47,189 nucleotides of DNA from Planctomycetota bacterium (GTDB lineage Bacteria; Planctomycetota; UBA8742; JACQVU01; JANLHZ01): positions 1-47,189 of the forward strand of contig JANLHZ010000196.1 in assembly GCA_024653775.1 (NCBI GenBank), read 5' to 3'. Made by a program: the position numbers and the translations under genes. This document shows, one piece after another, positions 16,414 through 24,873 of this stretch. Position 1 is the stretch's first letter. The number at the start of each line of letters is the position of its first letter. A model generated the notes under the pieces. The model searched no databases. It had not been told where the DNA came from and was given only the letters and a program-made list of their open reading frames with translations.

Positions 16414-17400
16414 ATGGCGCTTATTACGTTCCGTAGGTACGATTGCGGGATGACGAAAGTCGGAAATCATCGAATCGTGTCACTGCTCCCCGCAGCGACG
16501 GACATCGTCGTCGCGCTCGGCGCAGCGGAATTGCTAGCCGGGGTATCACATCTCTGCAAGCTGCCCGATGGATTCGAGAACGTGCCGCGGGTGCTTGGGA
16601 CGACCATCGATTCCGAAAAATGGGACATGGAACGCATCAACGCCGAAGTTCGCAGGAGGTCGGAAGCGCGGGAGCCGCTGTACTTCATGGACGACGATGC
16701 TATAACCGCGCTCGAACCTACGCTGATTATCACGCAGGGTCTATGCCCCGTTTGCGCCGCGACGCCGGAGGATCTCAGCGCGGAAGTTCGGGCAAATTGT
16801 CCGCTGCTGCTGACGCTCACTCCGCATTCGCTCGCGGACGTCGCGCGGGACATCGAGTCGGTAGGACGCGCGATAGGACTACTGGAAAAAGGGCGCGAGG
16901 TGGCGTCGGAATTCCGCGCGAGGATCGAAAAAGTGCGGGCAAAGTATCCAGTTAATCAGGAGCCGTCAGAAGGGACGTCCGGCGACTTTCGCGTACAAGG
17001 ACATCCGCGGCCCCAGGATTTCCGGAAACCTCGGGTGGCAGTGATCGAATGGTTCTCGTCGCTGTGGATTTCGGGGGAGTGGATCGCGGAGATGGTCGAG
17101 GTCTGTGGCTGCGAAAGCGCGCCGCTTGCGCCCGGGGAATCGTCGCGGGAGGCGACCTGGGAGGAACTCCGCGCGGCTGAGGTTGACGCGATCGTGCTCG
17201 CGCCTTGCTCGATGGACGTTTCGCGGACGGAGCGTGAGCTTCCGCTGCTAGAGAAGCAGCGCGGCTGGCGGGAGCTTCCTGCAGTTAAAGCGGGAAGGGT
17301 CGCGCTACTCGCAGGCGACGCGTATTTCAGCGCCCCGGGTCCACGTCTCGCCGACGGCGTCGAAGCGCTCGCGGAAGCGATCGATTCGCTGCTGGGATGA
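16414..17400 (+). CDS. BtuF-like periplasmic-binding-fold protein without signal peptide
   Basis: A 328-residue protein. Start ATG 16414 has GAAGGA seven bases upstream; ATG 16450 (MTKVGNHRIV) is the alternative. RIVSLLPAATDIVVALGA is the typical opening of class III substrate-binding proteins of the BtuF/cobalamin type, followed by GLCPVCAATPEDL and a second lobe (RVAVIEWFSSLWISGEWI to AVKAGRVALLAGDAYFSAPG). No signal peptide or lipobox is present, so it may act in the cytoplasm, as annotated for many BtuF-like cobalamin-binding proteins outside transport operons. No transporter genes are nearby. The ligand is an inference from family resemblance. Confidence 0.75.
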   Translation: MALITFRRYDCGMTKVGNHRIVSLLPAATDIVVALGAAELLAGVSHLCKLPDGFENVPRVLGTTIDSEKWDMERINAEVRRRSEAREPLYFMDDDAITALEPTLIITQGLCPVCAATPEDLSAEVRANCPLLLTLTPHSLADVARDIESVGRAIGLLEKGREVASEFRARIEKVRAKYPVNQEPSEGTSGDFRVQGHPRPQDFRKPRVAVIEWFSSLWISGEWIAEMVEVCGCESAPLAPGESSREATWEELRAAEVDAIVLAPCSMDVSRTERELPLLEKQRGWRELPAVKAGRVALLAGDAYFSAPGPRLADGVEALAEAIDSLLG

Positions 17401-17411
17401 AGCATAGGCAT

Positions 17412-17504
17412 ACATTTTATTCGTGCCGTCTACGAATTTATTGTATGATTTTGTGTGCGCAGATTTATATTACAGTAAATTCGTAGACGGCACGAATAAA
17501 ATGT
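17412..17504. repeat. Family B inverted-repeat element, copy 1
   Basis: Two 34-base arms (17412-17445 and 17471-17504) that contain CGTGCCGTCTACGAATTTA and its complement, with one mismatch, separated by 25 bases. In RNA this would be a very stable hairpin, and T runs flank the arms. It fills the gap between convergent stop codons (BtuF-like and yebC), a position shared with copies at 40084-40308 and 44570-44607. Confidence 0.88.
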
Positions 17505-17516
17505 TCGACTGTTCGA

Positions 17517-18245
17517 TCAGGCAGTGACGACTGAGTGGTTCGTGTAAACGTTCTGGACGTCGTCGTGGTCCTCGATCGCTTCCTTGAAGCGTTCGACCTT
17601 TTCCGCCTCATGCTCGCTGATGTCAACGAAGGTGTTCGGGATCCACGCGATTTCGTCAGCTTCGAGCTGTAGACCCGCTGCGAGGAGCGCGGTCTTCACG
17701 GTGTGATGGTCCGCTGCGGCGCAGGTGACGCTGAAGTATTCGCCGTCGTCCTCCATATTTTCAGCGCCGGCATCGAGCGCGATTTCCATCACTTTGTTTT
17801 CGTCCGTGCCTTCCTTCTTCACCGCGAACATTCCCTTGTACTGGAACCCGAACTTCACGCTTCCCGGAGTCCCGAGTTTCCCGCCAGCTTTTTCGAAAAG
17901 CTTTTTCATCTCGGGCGCGGTTCGATGCCTGTTGTCCGTCAGCACCTCGATGATGTAGCCGACGTTTGCGGGCCCGAATCCTTCGTACATCAGTTCTTCG
18001 AAGATGACGCCTTCGATTTCTCCCGCGCCCTTCTTGATCGCGTACTCGATGCGATCCTTCGGCATGTTGGTTTCCTTCGCCGCCTCGACCGCGTACGCGA
18101 GTTTCAGGTTGAACTGAATGTTCGAGCCTCCGTTCTTCGCGGCAAGCATTATGTTCTTGGCGCACTTCGACCAGACCTTGCCTCGCTTGGCATCGTTCGC
18201 GGCCTTTTTGTGTTTGATTCCAGCCCAGTGACTATGTCCTGCCAT
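17517..18245 (-). CDS. yebC: YebC/TACO1-family protein
   Basis: A 242-residue protein, the standard length of the family. It opens with the hallmark MAGHSHWAGIKHKKAANDAK and continues with RGKVWSKCAKNIMLAAKNGG, TNMPKDRIEYAIKKG and YEGFGPANVGYIIEVLTDN. Bacterial members are linked to translation, easing synthesis through difficult peptide motifs, or to transcription regulation; which applies here cannot be told from sequence. It lies 45 bases downstream of the receiver-kinase gene in the same direction and may be co-transcribed. Confidence 0.95.
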   Translation of the reverse strand: MAGHSHWAGIKHKKAANDAKRGKVWSKCAKNIMLAAKNGGSNIQFNLKLAYAVEAAKETNMPKDRIEYAIKKGAGEIEGVIFEELMYEGFGPANVGYIIEVLTDNRHRTAPEMKKLFEKAGGKLGTPGSVKFGFQYKGMFAVKKEGTDENKVMEIALDAGAENMEDDGEYFSVTCAAADHHTVKTALLAAGLQLEADEIAWIPNTFVDISEHEAEKVERFKEAIEDHDDVQNVYTNHSVVTA

Positions 18246-18290
18246 TTCTACCTCGATAATGCTCGTTGCCAGATGGTTCCGAAGCCTAGG

Positions 18291-19514
18291 TTATTTTTTG
18301 ATTTTCTCGAGCGCTTTGATAAGCTCCGCGGGACTAGCAAATCTATCCGCGGGTTTGCGCATCATCATCTTTTTAATTATAGCGTGAAATTCCTTCGAGA
18401 GGTCGGACCTGTGATCCTCGAGCGGAGTCGGCTTCGCCCGCGCGACGAGGTGGAGCACCTTCCGGTCCTCCGGATCGTTGAAAGCGTACGTTCCGGCGAG
18501 CACGAAGTAAACCGTCGAGCCGAGGCTGAAAATGTCGCTGCGGATATCGACGCTCAGTTCGCCCGTGATCTGTTCCGGCGCGAAGTACTCGAGCGTCCCC
18601 ATAAGGATTCCGTCTTCGGTGAAGCGCTCGTCGTGCTCGCGGATCGTCAGGCCGAAGTCGGTGAGCTTGAAGTTTCCGGTTCCCTCGTCGAAAAGGAAAT
18701 TCGAGGGTTTGATGTCCCTGTGGACCATGTTCTTGCCCTGGAGGTAGTCGAGCGCGGACGCGGCCTGGATCAGGAAGTCGATCGCCTGCGCCTCGGTGAA
18801 TCTTTTCCCGGCGTCCACGAAGTCCTCGAGGTCTTTTCCATCGACGAATTCCATCGAGAAGAAGTAGCGGTCGTTATCGCGATGGATTTCGTAAAAGCGC
18901 GTGATGTTCGGATGATCGACCTCCTTCAGAATCGCGGCTTCTCGCAGGAACCTCCGGATGCGATCGTCCCGCGCGATGTGCTCTGTCAGGACCTTCAACG
19001 CGACCGTCCGTCCGCTTTCGAGGTCCTTCGCCTTGTAGACCGCGCCCATGCCGCCTTCGCCTATGAGTTCGAGGAGGAGGAAGTGTCCGATCTTTCCGAG
19101 AATGCTGTGCTCCTCGGAATCGCCATCCGCTCTCGGTCTGCCTTCGTCTTTCTTGAAGAGCATCAGGTTGACTTTGCTCCTCACCTCGCCCTTCTTGAAA
19201 GGCTTTACGATGTAGTCGTCCGCGCCGAGATCGAAGGCCTTGATTATCGCCTCTTCAAGCCCGACCGCGCTGATGACGATTATCGGAAGTTCCTCCTTCG
19301 AATATTTCGCCCGGAGCGACTTGATAACCTCGTGGCCCGTTATCCGCGGCATCGACAAATCCGTCATCACGAGGTCGAACGGTTCCTTCAGAATATCCAA
19401 AAGCGCTTCTTCCGGATGACGATAAAGCACGATGTCCCGCTCGGGCGCCTTGATGGTTAGCTCGAGAAGCTTCAACATGGATTCATTGTCGTCGATTACT
19501 GCGATTCTTGCCAT
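18291..19514 (-). CDS. Receiver domain fused to Ser/Thr protein kinase
   Basis: A 407-residue cytoplasmic signalling protein from ATG 19514 (MARIAVIDDNESM). Residues 1-125 are a CheY-like receiver with acid pair D8-D9, likely phospho-acceptor D52 (LVMTDLSMP) and K104 (VKPF). Residues about 142-407 are a Hanks-type kinase: glycine loop IGEGGMGAVY, K174 (VALKV), HRDIKPSN with D267, DFG with D286, and APEQ. All catalytic residues are present, so it should be active. The fusion places a Ser/Thr kinase under control of a His-Asp phosphorelay. No partner histidine kinase is in the window. Confidence 0.9.
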   Translation of the reverse strand: MARIAVIDDNESMLKLLELTIKAPERDIVLYRHPEEALLDILKEPFDLVMTDLSMPRITGHEVIKSLRAKYSKEELPIIVISAVGLEEAIIKAFDLGADDYIVKPFKKGEVRSKVNLMLFKKDEGRPRADGDSEEHSILGKIGHFLLLELIGEGGMGAVYKAKDLESGRTVALKVLTEHIARDDRIRRFLREAAILKEVDHPNITRFYEIHRDNDRYFFSMEFVDGKDLEDFVDAGKRFTEAQAIDFLIQAASALDYLQGKNMVHRDIKPSNFLFDEGTGNFKLTDFGLTIREHDERFTEDGILMGTLEYFAPEQITGELSVDIRSDIFSLGSTVYFVLAGTYAFNDPEDRKVLHLVARAKPTPLEDHRSDLSKEFHAIIKKMMMRKPADRFASPAELIKALEKIKK

Positions 19515-19607
19515 TTGATACCACAGGTGCGGCGTTTCCGCCCCCGGATGAAGCAACCTACATCTATAATAAAGAAGACGATGGGCAATTTTCAAATCAA
19601 TTGTGTT

Positions 19608-20744
19608 TCAAACGGAGACTCGTTTCAGACATTCTTCCGCGATTATGCTCGCCGCGGTTCTAGCGTCGTCCAGACTCGTATCTGCGCTGAAGCTGAGGCG
19701 GAAACTTGCGAGGAGTTCCGCGCCCTCGATACCGCAGGCTTCTAGGACGCGGGATGGTTTTTCCGTCAGGGAGGAGCATGCCGCGCCGAGGCTGATTTCG
19801 ACGCCGCGGAGGTCGAGCGCGACGAGTAGTTCCCGCGCGTCGATTCCGTGGACCGCGACGCTTAGGACAGCGGGCGACTGAAACGCTTCGTTCTCGTGCT
19901 CGTGGAACGAAGGCCGCAATCCGGACGCGCAGAGACTTTCCTTCAGCGTCTTCCGGATCTCCCGAAGATGCTTCGCCACGCGTTCGAGATCGTTCACCGC
20001 CTTCCGCAGCGCAGTCTCCATCGAAGCCGCAAGGGCCGGGCTGACGGTGCCGCTGCGGTAGCCGTCCTCGACGCTCGATGGTTCGAGCGCCTCCGGAAAC
20101 GGACAGTCGCGGCTGACGATCAGCGCGCCGACTCCCTTCGGACCGTGGAACTTGTGCGCGGAAAAGCTCGCAAGATGCGCTCCCGCGTCGCCGAAGTCGA
20201 ACGGGACTTTGCCGATAGAGGCCGCGACATCGGTGTGAAGTATCGCGCCGTGCTTCCGAAGCCGTTCCGCGGCTTTCCGGATGTCCGTGATCGCGCCGGT
20301 TTCGCCGTTCGTGTGCGCGAGGCTGACGTAGCCCGCGTCTACATCTTCCGGAAGCGTCGTCGTCCCGTCGCGTAGCGGGCGGATGAATTCGCAGGTCCCT
20401 CCGAGCGCTTCGAACAGCTTCGCACCGGCGAGTCCGGAGGAGTGTTCCGCCTTCGACGTCATCATTTTCGGATGGTAGCCAGCGGAGGAGAGCGCGCGAT
20501 GAATCCGCTCAGCAGCGATGAGCATGCTTTCGCTCGCGCCGGATGTGAAAACGAGCCGGGCGGAGTTCGCGCCGAGGAGTTCGAGGATCGAATCCCGCGC
20601 GTCGTCGAGAATTTTCTTCGCGGCTCTTCCTGTGGAAACGACGCTGGACGGATTTCCTGGGAAGTTCCGCTCGATCCTGTAGAAAACGTCGAGCGCCTCG
20701 GGATCGATTCTTGTCGTTGCAGCTTGGTCAAGGTTGATGCGCAT
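19608..20744 (-). CDS. NifS/IscS-like cysteine desulfurase
   Basis: A 378-residue PLP enzyme of the class V aminotransferase fold. MRINLDQAATTRIDPEAL opens the protein, HTNGETG (about 144-150) stands at the conserved H-x-N-x-E-x-G site, and SFSAHKFHGPKGVG places the PLP lysine at K198. GAACSSLTEKPSRVLEA carries the likely catalytic cysteine with the usual spacing from the PSRVL motif. It should release sulfur from cysteine for Fe-S cluster or tRNA thiolation; no IscU, SufE or thiouridylase gene is adjacent, so the pathway is open. Confidence 0.88.
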   Translation of the reverse strand: MRINLDQAATTRIDPEALDVFYRIERNFPGNPSSVVSTGRAAKKILDDARDSILELLGANSARLVFTSGASESMLIAAERIHRALSSAGYHPKMMTSKAEHSSGLAGAKLFEALGGTCEFIRPLRDGTTTLPEDVDAGYVSLAHTNGETGAITDIRKAAERLRKHGAILHTDVAASIGKVPFDFGDAGAHLASFSAHKFHGPKGVGALIVSRDCPFPEALEPSSVEDGYRSGTVSPALAASMETALRKAVNDLERVAKHLREIRKTLKESLCASGLRPSFHEHENEAFQSPAVLSVAVHGIDARELLVALDLRGVEISLGAACSSLTEKPSRVLEACGIEGAELLASFRLSFSADTSLDDARTAASIIAEECLKRVSV

Positions 20745-20751
20745 CGATCTA

Positions 20752-20884
20752 TGGGTCAGGGGTTAGGGGTTAGGGAGCAGGGAGCAGAGAGCAGAGAGCA
20801 GAGAGCAGGGGGCGGGGAGCAGGGAGCAGGGAGCAGGGAGCAGGGAGCAGAATTTAATTCTTAATTCTTAACTCTTAATTCTTA
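20752..20884. repeat. Heptanucleotide tandem tract with G-quadruplex potential
   Basis: Heptamers of the type GGGTTAG and GGGAGCA (and AGAGCAG) run from 20752 to about 20850, followed by TTAATTC/TTAACTC heptamers to about 20884. The plus strand has many closely spaced G-triplets. It lies immediately upstream of the cysteine desulfurase start and reaches the stop codon of the fapA-like gene. Confidence 0.85.
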
Positions 20885-22285
20885 CAGACTGACCGCCTCG
20901 ACTTTGTTTCTTCCGCGATTGAATCTCATCGCGAGCGGTCCCTTGAGATCGACGTTCACGATGAAGAAATTCCCCGCGCCGACCTGGATTTCGCAACCGG
21001 CGTAAAGGATGTCGTGGACAAGAACTTCCGCGGTGTTTAGAAGCTCGTGCATGGATTTCTGAAGCTCCGCCTTTCGGGATTTCATTACTTCCATCTCGTC
21101 CCGGAGCGCCTTCAGCTCAAGAAGTCCGTCCTTCAGAAAATGCTTCTGCTCCGGCGTCAGAGTCGCGATTTTCGCTTTCGCAGTGACGATCTCCCCGGTT
21201 ATCTGCTCCGCGCGCGCGTCCTTCTCCGCGATCGTCTTGTCGATCTTCTTTATCTCCTCCTCCGCAAAATAGTCCCTGCCGACGATAAGGACCGTTCTGC
21301 TTCCGCTCGGAGTTCCGCAAACGGTTGCGATTACCTGGTTAGTCGCCCAGGTGGTGCCGCCGACGATCGACCCCTTTGCGATCTTGACGTAATCTCCGGC
21401 GATGATCTTGCTCGAACTCAGGTTCGTACCGACGTATACGTGGGCCTTCGCGATTATCTCGGAGTTGCTGACGTACTTCGCAAAGACGTCGTTATCCGCG
21501 GTAATAAGTCCTTTCTCTCTTGCGTTGATTCCGCCCTGCACGCGGATGTCGCAGCCGCTTTCGAGGCGGGCGCCTTCGACGAATCCGCCGACCTCGATCA
21601 GCTTCCCGGCCTTGACGTGGAAAAGGTCCCTCACGTTTCCCTTGATCGAGACGATACCCGTGAAGTCGATATTCCCGCTCGAGAAGTCGACGTCTCCGTC
21701 GACCCTAAACACGTCGGAGATGTCGAGAGTCGCGCCGAATTTTTCCAGCCTTCCGCCTTTCTCCGCGACGATCGTCTTTCCGTCGTCCAGAATCCTGACG
21801 CCATCGCCAGCCTTGATTTCGCAGACGACCCCGTCCTTCGCGGGAAGCTCCTGCCCGGCAACGTCCTTTCCGGGGACTCCCTTGGTGGGATCGATAATCA
21901 CGCCGAGTTTCTCTTTTTCCGCCACGGGCTTCAGTCCGGATTTTTCGTAATAGTTCGCCCGACCGTCCGCGTCGAACATGTGCTCGCTTTTGAAATACTC
22001 CCGCGACCATTTGACGTAGCCGTCCTCGCCGTCCACCGCGGCAGTCCCGGCTGCGACTTCGACGTACAGTTTCTCCCCGTTGGGCGGACCGGCGTACAGG
22101 CTCAGCATTTCCCGCGCCTTGTCCTGATTCACCATATCGGGCGCGACCTTCTTCTGGACGAATTCAAGCAGTTCCTCGATCTTCAGTTCCGGCCTCGGGA
22201 TATCCCCGACCTGTGGACTCAGAACGAGGGTCGCCCGAAGGTTGTCGGGAGTTACTTCAAGTGTTAGAAACTTCGAAAAATCCAT
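20882..22285 (-). CDS. FapA/DUF342-family protein
   Basis: A 467-residue FapA (DUF342) family protein. The N-terminal region to about residue 110 is followed by the family core: GLKPVAEKEKLGVIIDPTKG, GKDVAGQELPAKDG, and a right-handed beta-helix-like stretch (about 190-330) with VDGDVDFSSGNIDFTGIVSI, VRVQGG-like and ADNDVFAKYVSNSEI steps. A basic, heptad-rich helical segment (about 350-420) precedes a beta-rich end. Members are cytoplasmic and have been linked to cell-surface processes or filament-like assembly, but the biochemical role is unclear. It lies 137 bases upstream of the desulfurase in the same direction, with the heptamer tract between. Confidence 0.85.
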   Translation of the reverse strand: MDFSKFLTLEVTPDNLRATLVLSPQVGDIPRPELKIEELLEFVQKKVAPDMVNQDKAREMLSLYAGPPNGEKLYVEVAAGTAAVDGEDGYVKWSREYFKSEHMFDADGRANYYEKSGLKPVAEKEKLGVIIDPTKGVPGKDVAGQELPAKDGVVCEIKAGDGVRILDDGKTIVAEKGGRLEKFGATLDISDVFRVDGDVDFSSGNIDFTGIVSIKGNVRDLFHVKAGKLIEVGGFVEGARLESGCDIRVQGGINAREKGLITADNDVFAKYVSNSEIIAKAHVYVGTNLSSSKIIAGDYVKIAKGSIVGGTTWATNQVIATVCGTPSGSRTVLIVGRDYFAEEEIKKIDKTIAEKDARAEQITGEIVTAKAKIATLTPEQKHFLKDGLLELKALRDEMEVMKSRKAELQKSMHELLNTAEVLVHDILYAGCEIQVGAGNFFIVNVDLKGPLAMRFNRGRNKVEAVSL

Positions 22286-22335
22286 AGAAACTTCAGCCGG
22301 GGAAATTCTTCACAACAGAAGTCTACAACAAATAT

Positions 22336-24408
22336 CTACAGTCTTCTATGAACCAGGGAAGTACCTAGTGTGTCGATTTTTACATCGTACGCAGCGGAGA
22401 CGAAGATCGTTGTGTCCTTTCGTTCGATAAGAGCCGGGCCGACGATGTGATTTCCGGACTTCAGTTTGCGGTAATCGAAAACCGGGACGGACCGGAATTC
22501 CCGCGACTCCGGGATGTACGCGCTGCGCTCGCTCGTCTGCGCGCCTGACGCGTCGGTTCCGCCGGACTCGATTCTTGGGAGCGTCGGCTTTTCGACCCTC
22601 CCGACGCTGCGCACGCGGACGTTTATCAGTTCGAGCGGCGTTCCTTCCCCTTCGAGATCGTATCCGAAAAGCCGGTTGTGGGTTTCGTGGAATAGCTTAG
22701 ACGCCGCGTCGAAATTCCCGGAGAGAACGTCGTCCATAGGAACCTGCACCGTTACTTCGTGATACTGCTTGATATAGCGCAGGTCGAAGTAGAGATTGTG
22801 CTCCTGCTCGCGTTCGTGGGCGCCTTCGAGCTTCAGTTGCTCGCTTCCCTCGAAACGCAGCCTTTCGATCAGTGATTTCAGCTTTGCGCGGTCCGCGTCG
22901 TCGAGCCTCGTCACGAAGGACGCGACGAAATCGTGCTGGAGGTCGCTTTCGAGCATTCCGAGGGCGCAGAGCACGCTCGCCGCGCGGGGAATGATTATCT
23001 CGCGGATATCGAGTTCCGCCGCGATGGCGCAGGTGTGGATCGCGCTCGCGCCTCCTCCGACGACCATAGGGAACTCCCGCGGGTCGATCCCGCGCCTCAC
23101 GGTGATCTCCCGGACCCCGAAGGCCATGTTGCTTCCGATGACGCGGTACATTCCGATCGCGGCCTCTTCCGCGTTCATCCCGAGCGGTTTCGCGACGTGG
23201 GTTTCGATCGCCTTCCTCGCGGCGCCCGCTGCGAGCACGATCTTCCCCCCGGCGAAATTCTTCGGATCGAGGTAGCCGAGGACTACGTTTGCGTCGGTAC
23301 AGGTCGGAAGCTCGCCTCCGCGGCCGTAGCAGGCGGGTCCGGGATTCGCTCCGGCGCTTGCGGGTCCCATGCGCAGAAGCCCGCCCTCGTCGATCCAGCC
23401 TATGCTGCCGCCGCCAGCGCCTATGGTGGTGATATCGAGCATCGGGAGCGAAATTCGGTGGCGGTCGATCAGCGACGAATTCGCGACCTGCGCGACTCCG
23501 TTCTGCACGAGTGACGCGTCAAAACTCGTCCCGCCCATATCGACGACGATGCAGCTTTCCGCGCCCTGATTCCGCGCGAAGGTCGCAGCGGCCCGTGGTC
23601 CTCCCGCGGGTCCGGAGAGCAGGGTGCTAGCGGGTTTTTGGATAATCACCTCGGGCAGCGCGACTCCGCCGCTCGACTGCATTATGAGCAGAATTCCCTC
23701 GAACCCCGCCTCCGCGAGTTTCTTCGACAGACTGCGGATGTACTTTTCAAGGATGGGACCAACGAAGGCGCCGAGGACCGTCGTCGAAATGCGCTCGTAG
23801 AACCGGATCGCGGGCAGACATTCGCTCGATACGCTCAGGAACGCGTCCGGCATCGAGGCGCGCACGATCTCCGCGGCTTTCCGCTCGTGATCTCCGCTGG
23901 CGTAGCTGTGGAGGAAACAGATCGCGACCGATGTCACGCCTTCGTTTTTGAATATCAAGGCTGCGTCGCGGACGTCATTTTCGTTAAGCGGGGTCAGCAC
24001 GCGGCCACTAAAATCGAGTCGTTCGTCCACCGTCCTTCGCAAATACCTCGGAACGAGCGGCACGACGTTCTCGTAGCGGTTGTTATACTGCTCCTCGCGG
24101 ATGCCCCGGCGCATCTCTAGAGCGTCGCGCACGCCTTTTGTGGTGATCAGCCCGACCTTGGCGCCTTTGCGGGTAAGCGTCGCGTTCGTCGTTACGGTTG
24201 TGCCGTGGACGATTACGCGCACCTTAGACGCGAATTCCTTAAGCGATTCGCCCATACGCTCCGCAAGGGCTTCGATTCCCGCGATCACTCCGAGGGAAGG
24301 ATCCTCGGGAGTCGAAAGTACCTTTTCCGTGACGGTTTCGCCCTTATCGGTTGAAAGGAAAAGGTCGGTGAAAGTCCCTCCGACGTCGATTCCAACGCGA
24401 TAGCTCAT
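22336..24408 (-). CDS. hyuA: Hydantoinase/oxoprolinase subunit A-like ATPase
   Basis: A 690-residue protein starting at ATG 24408 (MSYRVGIDVGGTFTDL), with AGGGG upstream. It belongs to the HyuA/5-oxoprolinase family of ATP-dependent amide-ring hydrolases. The N-terminal domain has the sugar-kinase-like phosphate loop DVGGTFTD and VIVHGTTVTTNA; the central domain has VVDMGGTSFDASLV, GAGGGSIGWID and GANPGPACYGRGG. The usual partner HyuB is not in the window, so the substrate (hydantoin, oxoproline, acetophenone-like or other) cannot be decided. The region upstream begins in a GTGCC-type repeat. Confidence 0.88.
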   Translation of the reverse strand: MSYRVGIDVGGTFTDLFLSTDKGETVTEKVLSTPEDPSLGVIAGIEALAERMGESLKEFASKVRVIVHGTTVTTNATLTRKGAKVGLITTKGVRDALEMRRGIREEQYNNRYENVVPLVPRYLRRTVDERLDFSGRVLTPLNENDVRDAALIFKNEGVTSVAICFLHSYASGDHERKAAEIVRASMPDAFLSVSSECLPAIRFYERISTTVLGAFVGPILEKYIRSLSKKLAEAGFEGILLIMQSSGGVALPEVIIQKPASTLLSGPAGGPRAAATFARNQGAESCIVVDMGGTSFDASLVQNGVAQVANSSLIDRHRISLPMLDITTIGAGGGSIGWIDEGGLLRMGPASAGANPGPACYGRGGELPTCTDANVVLGYLDPKNFAGGKIVLAAGAARKAIETHVAKPLGMNAEEAAIGMYRVIGSNMAFGVREITVRRGIDPREFPMVVGGGASAIHTCAIAAELDIREIIIPRAASVLCALGMLESDLQHDFVASFVTRLDDADRAKLKSLIERLRFEGSEQLKLEGAHEREQEHNLYFDLRYIKQYHEVTVQVPMDDVLSGNFDAASKLFHETHNRLFGYDLEGEGTPLELINVRVRSVGRVEKPTLPRIESGGTDASGAQTSERSAYIPESREFRSVPVFDYRKLKSGNHIVGPALIERKDTTIFVSAAYDVKIDTLGTSLVHRRL

Positions 24409-24506
24409 ATCTACCCCTGGCACCTGATTTTGCGGCGATTTATCGCACGCTACGCTACTTGTGAAGATTGGATAATTGAATCATTAAAATAATTTTATAC
24501 ACTATA

Positions 24507-24636
24507 AGAGACTGTCGAAAAAGTGCCGGGGACTTCAATCGTCTGAGACTCCGATGCCTGAATTGACTTTTCGCGCAACTTTAGAAGGAGAAAGTCCCCG
24601 GCACTTGTAGATTCCGGACCTTTTTCGACAACCTCT
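24507..24636. repeat. Family C inverted-repeat element, copy 1
   Basis: Left AGAGACTGTCGAAAAAGTGC (24507-24526) and right CTTTTTCGACAACCTCT (24620-24636) form terminal inverted repeats. Inside lies a second pair, GTGCCGGGGACTT and AAGTCCCCGGCAC. The length is about 130 bp and there is no gene. The other full copy is at 36810-36944. It occupies the divergent gap between hyuA and the 24837 gene. Confidence 0.85.
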
Positions 24637-24687
24637 AATAGAATGCCTCCAGTGTCGTAAAGATTCGTATGAGCAATTCTCCGGTAA

Positions 24688-24873
24688 TAAGGTCTCGCGT
24701 GGAAATAAGTCGTACAAAATCGCGCTCAGAGTTGCGTCAGATTCGCATCGCACGAGGAAGCCAAACCGGAAGCGTAGCCAAAGTTCCGGTGAGGATTTGG
24801 CGACCGAGAGCGATGGGAAGATGGCGTAAATATGAGATGCGAGATGTATTACTTATTTCCCCGCGAGTCCTAA
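24688..24873 (+). repeat. Family A inverted-repeat element, intact copy
   Basis: Termini TAAGGTCTCGCGTGGAAATA (24688-24707) and ACTTATTTCCCCGCGAGTCC (24851-24870). It is 186 bp, the same length as the copy at 9987-10171. Its right end carries the start codon and first 12 codons of the 24837-26906 gene. Confidence 0.85.

Noticed and set aside
24507-24636. Full insertion sequence with transposase
   Set aside because: Only about 130 bases, no coding content; classed as a non-autonomous inverted-repeat element.
24669-24836. N-terminal extension of the Ig-like protein from ATG 24669
   Set aside because: The added residues are basic, low-complexity translation of repeat A, and they would bury the signal sequence that begins at ATG 24837.
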